This document shows positions 36,777-46,631 of a stretch of 64,000 nucleotides of DNA, in pieces (position 1 is the first letter of the stretch; each line of letters starts with the position of its first letter). This stretch comes from Orbilia blumenaviensis (Eukaryota > Ascomycota > Orbiliomycetes > Orbiliales > Orbiliaceae). Both the position numbers and the translations under genes were made by a program. Location: positions 1,922,001-1,986,000 of the forward strand of contig JAVHNS010000002.1 in the NCBI GenBank assembly GCA_036872755.1. Direction: 5' to 3'. A model generated the notes under the pieces. That model saw nothing but the letters and a program-made list of their open reading frames with translations, had not been told where the DNA came from and made no database searches.

Positions 36777-37636
36777 CTACGATTCCGGAGTCGGTGACGG
36801 ACTCGGCAAGCTGTTGGCACCGTTCGAGTTCTCCGGAGCAGCCAGGACTTCCCATGGTTTTCGCCTTTGCTGTGCACTGCTCTGGGTCGGCGGAGCAGCG
36901 TTTAGGGTATTGGGGATCTCTCTGATCCCCGGAACCGGCTTACCGGATGTGATAAGTTCGACTATATGTGCGAACGAAGTCGGGTATGGAACTTTATCAT
37001 CATCCCCACCCCCCGTTCCTAATACCCCCGCTGTTGCAGTCTTATCCGTCGTTGGGGTATCAGATGGAATACTGGGGTTACTCTCTCCAACAGCTTCTAT
37101 AGGCGTGGGATCGAGCGGTGGACCAACCTCCGAAGATGGAGAACGACGTCTGGGACCCGAACGTTCCTCACGGTGTAGCCAGGTTTGGTAGAGGGGGAAT
37201 AGGATCGGACGGGAGATCTTGCGGGAGTAGAAGTAGCATTTTGCTTGTCGGGTTAGGAAGCGGACTTGGGTTGGGTCTGTGGTGTTGGAGAGGATTTCTG
37301 TGAGGCCGGACTATATATATTTTGTTATTTTCAAATTTTAGATAAAGGTTTAGTAATAATATATATTTTTTTTATATATTTTTGTTTAAAAGGTGGTGAT
37401 GATGTATTATGGAGTGGGTGTATGGGTACCAGGTACCCGAGGTTAGAAGGTGTGGAGGAGGGGGGATATGATGTGTATAGGTTACGTACCTGGAACTCTG
37501 GATCGTCTTCCCAGCAGTAGTTTTCCAGGGAGAGGAAGAGACGGTCGTCTTCTGGAGAGATACTGAACTCTTCCTCTGCTGCTGCCGCAGGGACGATATC
37601 TGGGGTCTCGTTGCTTGGGGCCGGCGTGGGGTTCAT
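36777..37636 (-). CDS. PEX39: PEX39-like KPWE-motif protein
   Basis: Two minus-strand exons, 37636-37490 and 37310-36777, give 226 residues. The junction has donor GTACGT and acceptor TATATATAG, joining DDPEFQ to SGLTEIL in frame. Exon 2 begins with a helical segment followed by CYFYSRKISRPILFPLYQTWL. Two conserved elements follow: FAHIVELITSGKPVPGIREI (residues ~162-181) and RRKPWE (198-203). A helix with GKPxPGI followed by a [KR]PWE motif is the signature of the family of yeast YJR012C and human C6orf226. That family was recently described as PEX39, which helps the PTS2 receptor PEX7 import peroxisomal matrix proteins; the KPWE motif is shared with PEX13. The assignment rests on these motifs and gene size, recalled without a search. 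It lies between EDC4 and SCD6, divergent from SCD6 with ~1 kb between start codons. Confidence 0.8.
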
Positions 37637-38680
37637 GGCGACTAGGTATCTATAACGGAATATGTCTGCAATTGTAATTTGGGAGGGGGGTATTTGATTT
37701 GAGATATACACTACGTAGCTAAGCTATGTGGTTGGTACCTGCGTCTGGCAGCGCTACAGCGATGGAGGGGGCATTCAGCATGTGGAGTCTGGGGAAATGT
37801 GTTGACGTGTTGCACTTGACGTTGGCCTTTTTTGGAACGTCACCGACTTACTAGCAGCTACCTGGGGTATGCTATGCTATGCTCTAGACGTCAGAGCTTA
37901 TATATGGAGCCACGATTCGATGCGATTCGGTTGAAGGAGCGGGACTTGTTAGGGGACATCGTATGAAGCTGTTTCCCCAACACGAAGCCAACCAAAGTAT
38001 TTAGATATTTGCCTGACCACATCCAGTAGCTATCATTAGATACATGCATTAGGTATGTATGTATTGGAAGCTGGAGTCCTCCATTTATGCGTGGAGACTT
38101 ATAGGTGACTTTAAGCTTGGTGATTTTGGGTGATTTTGGTTCCTTTGGTTGGTGTTGTGGGCGTAAACTTGCGGGCACAAAACCTGAACGGAACGGGCTC
38201 TTCCCTCCTTCCCTCTTCCTCTTCCTCGTCCGCAAACCACAACGTCCTTCAACACCACCACCACCGTCACCATCACCACCACCACCACCATCATCATCAT
38301 CGCCACCTTCCTCCAGCCTTCGTCCGTCATCACCATCATCTCCTCCTTCGCTTTCCTCTTCACGTCTTCTTCTTCGTCATCATCCTCACCATCGTCTGTC
38401 TCCTTCTAATCCCCTAACGAATCCCCTTCTTCTCTTCTTGTCCTCAATTTTTCTCTCTTTTTTCTCTTCTTCTTCTTCTTTCTCATTAACGTCTTTTCAC
38501 GGGCTTCTTCTTTCTTCTCGCGTGCCTTTCCCAGCCATCTAACGTTTCTTACGAATTAATATCAACAGAATATACCTCGACTCTTCTTTTTTTCTCTCAC
38601 GAATCTGATTTAATAATACCTTTCCCGTTCCATTTGGGTCGGTTTCACAATCGGTTTCTTGTTCCTCTCGGTCATTCGAA
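37637..38680. other. Shared divergent promoter region, PEX39-like / SCD6
   Basis: About 1 kb between two divergent ATGs. The SCD6 side (38200-38680) is strongly C/T-rich with CACCAT/CAT repeats; its plus-strand open frames (38105-38542) are low-complexity leader, not a gene. Confidence 0.55.
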
Positions 38681-40871
38681 ATGTCCGAATTCATCGGGTA
38701 AGAACAAACGTCACTTGACCCCTCTATTCATCTATTCGTGAAGCTAACCGTGGTATCTACCCGTCTTTTAGATCCCTAATTTCTTTAATCTCGCGTAGCG
38801 ACATTCGGTATGTGATTCTTCACGTCTTTTACTCGTTAGCTTTTTTTTTTCCTTGGTTGGTTGAGACTAACTCCTTCGCGTCTCCTTGTGTCTAGCTATG
38901 TCGGAACTCTCCACCAGATCGATTCTGAGAACTCCACCGTTGGATTGGAAAATGTCAGAAACCACGGAACTGAAGGCCGTTGCTCCGATCCTGCCAATGA
39001 AGTCGATGGAACGGATGAGATATATGATTACATCGTCTTCCGGGGTAGCGATGTAAAGGATCTGCGGATGGAGGCCCCAGAGGCTACTCCGAAGCCGCCG
39101 CCACCACAACCCTCTTTCCCGAATGACCCCGCTATCATCAATGTAAGTCTTAACACAACTCACGCACCCACGCACCTTCAGAAAAATTATCTTCGTACCA
39201 ATCTATTCTTTTTTTTTTTTTTTACAATCACATCCTCTCTGCCAAATGATGAAGTATTTTCGGATGTAAAACAATTATATTGTCATTGTCCTAAAGCGCA
39301 AAACCATGCGGATATTTCCGTTGCCTTCCTTCTGATTACAGCAGCAAACCAAATACCGTTTTTCTTTCTCATGATGATATTTTCAGAACTATATTTTGTT
39401 CTGTTTTTGTCTGTCCATCTGCTAACGGGAATTGGCGCTGTTGCAGGCTCAGAGGCCACCAGGCTATCCTCCAGCTCAGCAATTCAACTACCCACAGAAC
39501 GGCAGGCCCGGACCAAACCAGCCGCCATTTAATCCAAACTTTGCTCCAGGGTTTTACCCTCCCCCTGGTTCAATTGGTGGCCCCAGACCTGGACCCGGAG
39601 GTCAATTTTACCCACAACCTCCTTATATGGCTGGGTTTCCAGGTGGCCCCGGCGGTCCTGGCTTCCCACCGGGTCCATTCCCTCCTTATGGTCCATTCCC
39701 ACCAGGTCACCAACCCCCAAACCAAGCCCCACCACCAGGTAATAATCAAAATCGGGCTGCTTCTCAGCCAGCTGGGCAGCCTGGTCCTGCCCCCGTCCCT
39801 ACCCCGGCTAAGGTAGAGCTTCCGGTCACCACGACTGAGAGCAAGGATACCGTTCCTGAACCAAAGGGAGCTGCTCCGACCCAGCAGGCGCCACCGCCAC
39901 CACCACCCCTGGAGTCGAAGCCAGATGTTGCTACTGCTTTGGCCCAGCCCACCGTTGCTCCAACCCAACCCACGGGTCCCAGAAATGGGGGTCGTGGTCG
40001 AGGTCGTGGTCGTGGGGCCTTTGGAAGCTCTCAGCCTGGTCACACACAAACTGGCACGACTATTACTACCACAACCACCACGATCACTCCAGTCGTCCCT
40101 GTTGTTCCTGTTGTTCCTGCTGTTGCCCCAGCACAGCCAGCATCAGACTCCCCTGGGTTGGCTGACCTTGAGAGAAAAGTCCAAGCGATGAAGCTCAAAC
40201 AGACGAATGGGACAAATCAGTATCAGCAACAACAGCCACTGCAACAACTGCAACAACAACCACAACCACAATTACAGCAACCACAGCAACCACAGCAGCA
40301 ACCACAGTACCAGCAACAACAGCAATCATATCGTCAGAACAGCCACGGCCCAAACCAACACCGCGGTAGGGGTCGTGGTCGTGGCGGTATGCCTCATCAA
40401 TCCAGAAAGGTCGACGTTCCAACCACGGACTACGATTTCGAGTTGGCCAATGCCCGCTTTACCAAGGTTGCTGACGGTGAGGACGGCGCATCAGCTGCAG
40501 ATGCACCCGAAGGATCAGCCGAAAGGAAACCATCAGTTGATCAGGATGCTAAACCAGCTATCATTGCTCCTGCTGGAGGCTTCTACAACAAGGGCAGCTC
40601 GTTTTTCGATAACATAAGCTGTGAGAACAAAGAGCGTGCTGAAGCCAAGGAGACTGGCGCCGATGGCCGACCTGGAGCTCAACGTCGAAACGAAGAGGTT
40701 AGGAAGAACATCGAGACGTTCGGGCAAGGATCTGTCGATAGTGGCTACCGTCGTGGAAACTGGCGTGGAGGCCGTGGAGGTCGCGGTCGCGGTCACTACA
40801 GAGGCAGAGGACGTGGAGGTGGCCAACAGCAACAACAGCAGCAGACCCAGCCTGTTAGAGCTTCCAGCTAA
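38681..40871 (+). CDS. SCD6: SCD6/LSm14-family translation repressor
   Basis: Four exons, 38681-38697 (17 nt), 38772-38807 (36 nt), 38896-39142 and 39447-40871, encode 574 residues. The three small 5' exons assemble the LSm14 domain: MSEFIGSLISLISRSDIRYV, GTLHQIDSENSTVGLENV, then YDYIVFRGSDVKDLRM. A long Pro/Gly/Gln-rich spacer with polyQ and an internal RGRGRGRGAFG element follows. Then come an FDF motif (TTDYDFELANARFTK), an FFD-box-like GGFYNKGSSFFDNISCE, a TFG-box-like ERRNEEVRKNIETFG equivalent, and a C-terminal RGG tail (RGGRGGRGRGHYRGRGRGG). Scd6/Sum2/LSm14 proteins repress translation through eIF4G and promote decapping in P-bodies. The Q-rich and RGG segments are prone to phase separation. 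The EDC4 scaffold gene is two genes upstream. Confidence 0.95.
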
Positions 40872-41457
40872 ATTTCTTCGACAACATTCATCAAAATTGT
40901 ATTTTGTCTTACTACTGCGCATGCGCTGGCGATTCGACTCAACAAGCATTGACTTGCACTGAGCATACTCCTTTTTTAAAAAAAACAAACAAATGCTCCT
41001 TAGTACCACCTACCTCTTCGTCAGTCATCAAGCGATGAAATAAAAACCTTTTACATGGACTATTGCTACTTTTTCCTGTTGCTCGTTTAGCTCTTTCTAT
41101 CTTTTTTGTCTTCTTTCTCTCCTCTAGTAGGAGCTAACAGAACTAATGATTCCTCGAATTTGTGAACGAGAATCGAAATGCTTATGGGCAGAATATTACT
41201 TTGACTGCTGTTCCCGAACCAAATGCTCTTGCTTTTTCAATATCACTAATCCTGACCGCACTGAAAAATAATACTTGGCCATGGAATCTCCGCTTTTTTT
41301 TATCTTTTCCTGTTTCCGTTTCTTTTCCCCGTCGTATATCATTTTTCCGTTCTTCGTCGTGTCAGGGAGGGGGGAATCTTGACTTTAGTCTTGTTTTATG
41401 GGGGAAAACTGCTAGCCTGGGAGTTGGAGTGTGAGGATCTTTTTTTTCTCTTCAATT

Positions 41458-41489
<32 letters not shown>

Positions 41490-41857
41490 CAATGGAAAAA
41501 AAAACAACTTGACCATGCCTAACAATAGTTCATTCTTGGGCACCTCGACGTTTATTATATCGCTGAGGGTTGCTTAGTGGCGCTAATAAAGTCACAGAAA
41601 AATATAAAACTTATCTTTGGGGGGCAGTTTTAATCCTGATTCCTTCAGAGGAAGAGGAGCCTCGATGCTTAAAAACATTATGCATAGTCTCTTTTTTTTT
41701 CGTGTATATCATTAAACATTCGTGAGAGGGAACTCCAAATACAACTCCGATGCCCAAGATAGATGCGTATTCTATAATATACAATAAATAGGATGGTAAT
41801 GATAAGTGGTTATGTATTTCATGCCATGGTTCGGGATTTTTTATTTTTGTTATTGTG
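40872..41857. other. Convergent 3' region, SCD6 / LIN1
   Basis: T-rich with long homopolymers, including a 29-base T run. It should hold the 3' UTRs of both genes. No coding sequence seen. Confidence 0.55.
41461..41489. repeat. 29-base poly-T run
   Basis: Twenty-nine consecutive T on the plus strand, closely followed by a nine-base A run at 41496. It is in the SCD6/LIN1 convergent region. Its length may be assembly- or strain-variable. Confidence 0.9.
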
Positions 41858-43222
41858 TTAAAAGTCTGGAAGTCTTGTCCAGTCGCTCTCGCTTTCGCCT
41901 TTCCGGCGGAATACTACGCCTTCTTGGAAGTAGCCGGCTTCTTTCCAGGCTTTCATCTCGGTACCTCCGTATGGCCCATGGATCTGGCCGTCACCTTGGC
42001 CATCACTCCATTTATATTCCCACTCGTCTACTACTTCTTTTGGTTCTGATGATGATGTTGTTTCGTTGATAGGTTCGATCCAGTCTTCGTTTGTTTCCTT
42101 CTTGTATAGTCTTGTTAGGAACTCTCTTGGTTCATCATATATTTCGTTGAAACCGCGTGAGAGTAGCCTGTCGGCTGCGGTTGTGATCTTTTCGATTTGT
42201 TCCTTTCGTTCCTTCTCCTTTGGATCTTCTGGTTCCTTTTCGTTGGGGGCGTCGATTTCCATGTCTCTGCCTTTCTTCTTCTGCCATGATTTCTTAGGTT
42301 TTGTGGATTTCTTGCCAGTGTTCAGTCTGGCGAGGGCTTCGAGAGCCGTTTCTCCTCTCTCGAGGCATAGGACTAGGTCTGATATTAAGTCGCCGGTGAT
42401 TAATTCGTCTTCCTCTCTTCTTCTTAGCTTAGCTTCTTTCTCTCGTTTTTCATGTGATTCTTTGGCCCTTTTCATTTCCTTCTTGCTGACACCTTCTAAC
42501 CATGTGTCGTGTATTGCGTCCGGGTCGACGGCACGACGCACGAAGTTCCCTTGGTCGTCGAATTTCCCTTCTTCCATTTCGGCTCTCATGTTGAATCCGT
42601 CCATCTTTGGGGCGTTCTTCTTTTTCCCACCGGCGCCGACTTCTTCATCGACCTCCTCGTCGTCTTGTTTTGCTTCTTCATCTTCGTCGCCCGACGAGGA
42701 GTCACCGGACTTTTCTTCTTGTCCTTCGATTTCTTGGAGGTCTAGAAAACGGACGTCCTTTTTTCGCTTTGCTGGTTTTTTATCGCCGTTCTTCTCGGCA
42801 GTAGCGTCTTCGTCCCCATCCCCGCCGCCGAACATATCATCGTCGTCGTCGCCATCTTTTTCCTTCTTCTTCTTCTTTTTATTGTTATTATTTAACCCGT
42901 CGTCATCGTAATCATCAACCTTCCCCCCTCCAAACCCCTCATTACTACTATCAGAATCGTAACCATCGAGATTGACGGCGTTACGCTTAACACCGCGCGA
43001 TTGACCGCTTATCTCGTCGAAGTTTAGGATTGCCGCGGTTTCGGCATCGTATTCTTCGTCTTGGTCTGTGGAGGCTGCGAGGGTGTTTGGGTTTCGTAGG
43101 TCGAATTGGGTGGTTGCTGCTGCTGCTGCTGCTGCTGCTGTTGAAGATGTGGAGGTTGTGGTGGTTGTGGAGGTGGTTACGTGACGGGCTGGGGTGGCTT
43201 TGGGGCGCGGGCGGCCGGACAT
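41858..43222 (-). CDS. LIN1: Lin1/CD2BP2-like GYF-domain protein
   Basis: A single minus-strand exon encodes 454 residues. The N-terminal half is acidic and low-complexity (DDDDMFGGGDGDEDA, poly-Lys and Asp/Glu tracts) around the family motif VKRNAVNLDGYDSDSSNEGF. A conserved middle block follows: MDGFNMRAEMEEGKFDDQGN, FVRRAVDPDAIHDTWLEGVS, and LISDLVLCLERGETALEALA. The C-terminal GYF domain spans ~395-454 (WEYKWSDGQGDGQIHGPYGG, TEMKAWKEAGYF). This is the full architecture of yeast Lin1/Snu40 and human CD2BP2 (U5-52K), which bind Prp6/Prp8 during U5 snRNP assembly and bind proline-rich ligands through the GYF domain. The GPYG/GYF core is intact. A long antisense frame over it is a shadow of its skewed composition. 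Confidence 0.93.
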   Translation of the reverse strand: MSGRPRPKATPARHVTTSTTTTTSTSSTAAAAAAAATTQFDLRNPNTLAASTDQDEEYDAETAAILNFDEISGQSRGVKRNAVNLDGYDSDSSNEGFGGGKVDDYDDDGLNNNNKKKKKKEKDGDDDDDMFGGGDGDEDATAEKNGDKKPAKRKKDVRFLDLQEIEGQEEKSGDSSSGDEDEEAKQDDEEVDEEVGAGGKKKNAPKMDGFNMRAEMEEGKFDDQGNFVRRAVDPDAIHDTWLEGVSKKEMKRAKESHEKREKEAKLRRREEDELITGDLISDLVLCLERGETALEALARLNTGKKSTKPKKSWQKKKGRDMEIDAPNEKEPEDPKEKERKEQIEKITTAADRLLSRGFNEIYDEPREFLTRLYKKETNEDWIEPINETTSSSEPKEVVDEWEYKWSDGQGDGQIHGPYGGTEMKAWKEAGYFQEGVVFRRKGESESDWTRLPDF

Positions 43223-43836
43223 CTTTTGTCCTTTTTTCTCTTGTTTTCTGGTTTTTGTGGGATATGTATGTGTACCTACTTGAGTAGGTAGGTAGGTAAG
43301 TAGGTTAGGTACCTAGGTATTATGGGGAGGGGTTTGAGTCGGTGGGGGGTTTGTATGGGGAGGGCGTGAAGCTTTCGAGAAGGAAAGGCTGGAGCTTTCG
43401 TTAGCTTGGGATCTATTATATCAAATGCCAAGAACGGATGCAGTCATTTTTGGGCGCCCGCGCGCGAGACCATTTTTGTTTGGTGCCGAAAACGCAGAAA
43501 TTACAACATTGTTTTCGTTCACTTTTCGATTGCATTGGCTGTTGTGAGATAGTTATGTGTATAATATGACTGCTTAACTTACTTTCAGCGGATCCTTTTT
43601 ACTGCTTTTAGGACTGTATGGTAGATAATGGTAATGTACGGGTATCCTTTGTGCCGTATATGTTATGTACTATCTATGTACAAACAGGAGAGGAGAAATG
43701 AAGTAACCCCCCCCCCCCTTCTTAAGCTCTTGCTATATACTATGACTATGCTCTCGATGTAAAGAATATAAACTCCTAATGCGACTATAAACATCCTTAA
43801 AAAGAAGAAAGAAAGAAAGAAAGATATGCAAATAAA
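43223..43836. other. LIN1 promoter and YME2 3' region
   Basis: Both neighbours are on the minus strand. Near 43272-43320 there are repeated TAGG/TACC units (e.g. TAGGTAGGTAGGTAAGTAGG), a motif common in intergenic DNA here. No gene seen. Confidence 0.5.
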
Positions 43837-46631
43837 CTAGAACTCGTTTTGCAAGATCTTCTTCAGCGCGCCTATCTCCTTCTCATACTGCTCAATCTTA
43901 ACCTGACTAGCCTGCAACTTCTTTAACAGCCATGCAACCCTCCCAGCAACCTCCGACGGCCTGGAAGGTAACTGCGCAAGCGTCGTGAGCTCCGTTTCGT
44001 ATTTCACCACATTCGCAGTTTCTGTTTTCGTAAGTTCCGTGGCGACGTCGATGTCCAACTTCGCCTGGAGGACTTTATCGCCTTCCAGTTTCCTGAATGC
44101 GGCGCGATAGACCGGTTTTCCGGGCTTGATGGCCCAGGGTCTGCCTTCCGCTGAAACTATGGTGATGAATTCGGCTTGTTCGAGCGCTTGGAGGGCTTCT
44201 TCGCCTCTCTTGTTGAATAGACCGTGGAGGAGGACTTCGTTGTATCGTAGCTGGTCCTTTTTACCTTCTCCGAACATCTTGATAAGCGCCCACGCCTGTT
44301 CTTTCGTATAGATTCTCTTCGTGGGGTCGCCCAAGAAGTATAGTTTTAAGATCTCATTGGCCGAGGTCTTGACGATTTCCGAAACGGCCTGGGCTGGCAT
44401 CTCGCCGGTTCTGATTCTTCTGGCGAGAAACTCTAGGTCTGTGAGACGTCCGCCTAGCTGGTCTATCGAACTGTCCAGCTCTTCTATCTCCTTTGATTTT
44501 TCCTCATCCGTCATCCCGCTGTGGATATGTGATAGCACATATCTCTTCGCAGCTTCGGGGGATGCATCCCCCAACATCACGGTCCTAAAAACTCTATCCG
44601 GCAAACTCTTCGCCAGCTGTTTGGAAAACGAAACATCGTTGGTCATGAATATCACATGCGCGACGTTAGCGGAGACGAGTAAAGCGGCCCAGTCGGCGAG
44701 TCTTTGGTAGATCTTTTCACCGGCGGCGTCGGAGCGGTGGAGGAAGTTGTCGATCACGACGACTGGACGCTTTTCCGGGTGGGCTTCCAGCCATTCGTCG
44801 TCGTTTAGGGAGGCGTCTTTGTCGGTTTTGAGACGTTCGGCGATGGCGACTTGTTTCAGTGCTGTGGCGGTGTTTTGGAGGATTTTGGTGAATTGCGCTA
44901 AATGATGGATTTTGTTATTATTAGTTGTTTGGTTTGGTTGGTTTATATTGTTTTGTTTTTTTGTATAAAGAGAAGGAATGACTTACTTTCGAGGGTTTCA
45001 CTGAGGCCTGCGGCTGTGCCGAGGGTGCCTTGGACGGCGAGGTCGACCCAGCTGTTGATGGAGTTTAACCAGCCAAAGACGGGTCTGTAGCCGACTTGCG
45101 CTGCCGCCGCACGGATGATTTGGGCGTCTCCATGACCTTCTTGAACAGGTTCACAGTCGAATACTAAGGTGTGTTTCCAATCCTTAAGAACGTCACCAAG
45201 GACGATATCTCGCTTTCCGGACCCACGGGGACCTTGGACGACGATGAACTATCGAGGGATACGTCAGATTTATATATGCATACATACATACATACATACA
45301 TATTGATTATAGAATGTGTGACGGATTTTTTTGTGATGCTTACGGTTTCTGTCGATTCCTGTAGCCACGATTTCATGGTTTCGACGTTTTCTTTCCGTTC
45401 CTCCCAGAGCACTGATAGGTCTCCGGAGCCTTCGGAGCCTTGTTTTCTGTTGATGATTAGGTATGTGGATGCGGCGCCTTTGAACCATGTCCAGGCTTTT
45501 GAACCGAAGTCCAGTGAATGCGTGATATGAGCTCGGACGAAGAAAGTGCGGATTCTAGGAAAAGTCTTGTTAGCACTATTTTTTCATTAGCAAAAGATAG
45601 AGTAGCCTTTTCGTTGACATACGGGTCAAAGACGGCTATCGCGATAGCTGCGATAATGGCAGCAAGGATCGGAAGCACGATTTTGGGATGATCGAGTATC
45701 CACTTCCTGATCGTATGAGCCTTAACAACAGGAGAATACAAAATCCTCAACTGTGTTTCTTTCCCATCCGCACCCTTTATCTTAAGATCATGGAGACAAT
45801 TCCTCGCCGCAGTTGCGCTTCTGATATTCCAGAACGTAAGATACGCATATCTCGGTAGCTCCTTTGAATCCTTCGGCAATGGATTGATATCAATCAACCT
45901 CCCAAACCTCCTAAACGTCGAATACAACTGTTCGGAAGAAACATCCTGCCCTTCAAACTCAACCTTAAGCCTCGTCGCCGGAAACCTCTGTAAATCCTCC
46001 AACCACGGCTGCCCTTCCACCAAAAAACACCTAACCTGTCCGAACGGACTATACCACGGTCTTACTTTATTCTGGGATAGCAATTCCCTCATCTGACGCT
46101 CCACATCTCGGTCCGTGGTACCCGCGGGCTTTATGAATTTTACGAACGCACCGCCGTCCTTTATGCGTGGGATCACTTGGTTGATTTTGACGGGGAAGTC
46201 CTTTGGGATGGAGTATTTTATGAGTTTTTCGGCAGAAGAAATCTGGTCCAGGCGGATGGGGATGAAGCGGGAGTCGAGGAAGGCGGAGACGACGGGGTAG
46301 ATGTCTGTTTTTTATTTTATATATATACTTATATTAGCCAATCGAGTGTCTAGGTTATGCAGTATGGTAGGTAAAGGATGGGCTTACTGTCGAAGAAGAG
46401 AAGACCCTCGTTCGGCTTGATATCTATGAACCCGCTTTCAGGTATATCGGACAGGAATTCCGTGGGTTCGACGTGGACTGTACTGCCGTCTGCGCCTGTT
46501 GGTAGGGCTGTCGCCGTCGCGTGACGTCTTGGAGGTTGGAAGCGCCAGGCTTGTAGTGCTTGCCGTGAGGCCCGAGGGAGGGGCAGTGCACGGCGTAGAC
46601 ACTGCGCGCGGGTGGTTGCGAGCGAGAACAT
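43837..46631 (-). CDS. YME2: Yme2/Rna12 mitochondrial inner-membrane protein
   Basis: Five minus-strand exons, 46631-46388, 46304-45623, 45554-45344, 45248-44987 and 44897-43837, encode 819 residues. The N-terminus (MFSLATTRAQCLRRALPLPR) is a mitochondrial presequence. Then come FLDSRFIPIRLDQISSAEKL, an RRM (~190-258: KVEFEGQDVSSEQLYSTFRR and RYAYLTFWNIRSATAARNCL), one inner-membrane span (~287-308, IVLPILAAIIAAIAIAVF), and an intermembrane-space NTPase-like domain with a P-loop (VVQGPRGSGKRD). The C-terminus ends in a coiled-coil. Yme2 (mitochondrial escape protein 2) affects mtDNA nucleoid structure and mtDNA escape; the matrix-side RRM arrangement is known from yeast. A (CATA)n repeat sits in intron 3. 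All exon phases agree. Confidence 0.94.
45279..45302. repeat. (CATA)6 microsatellite in YME2 intron 3
   Basis: Six CATA units inside the intron between 45249 and 45343, between the donor and the branch region on the minus strand. Confidence 0.85.

Noticed and set aside
38105..38542. Ser/Pro- and His-rich plus frames before SCD6
   Set aside because: Translation of a CACCAT/TCT-rich leader; low complexity in every frame.
42066..42911. 281-codon plus-strand frame opposite LIN1
   Set aside because: A Ser/Phe-rich string produced by the acidic/Lys-rich LIN1 coding strand read backwards.
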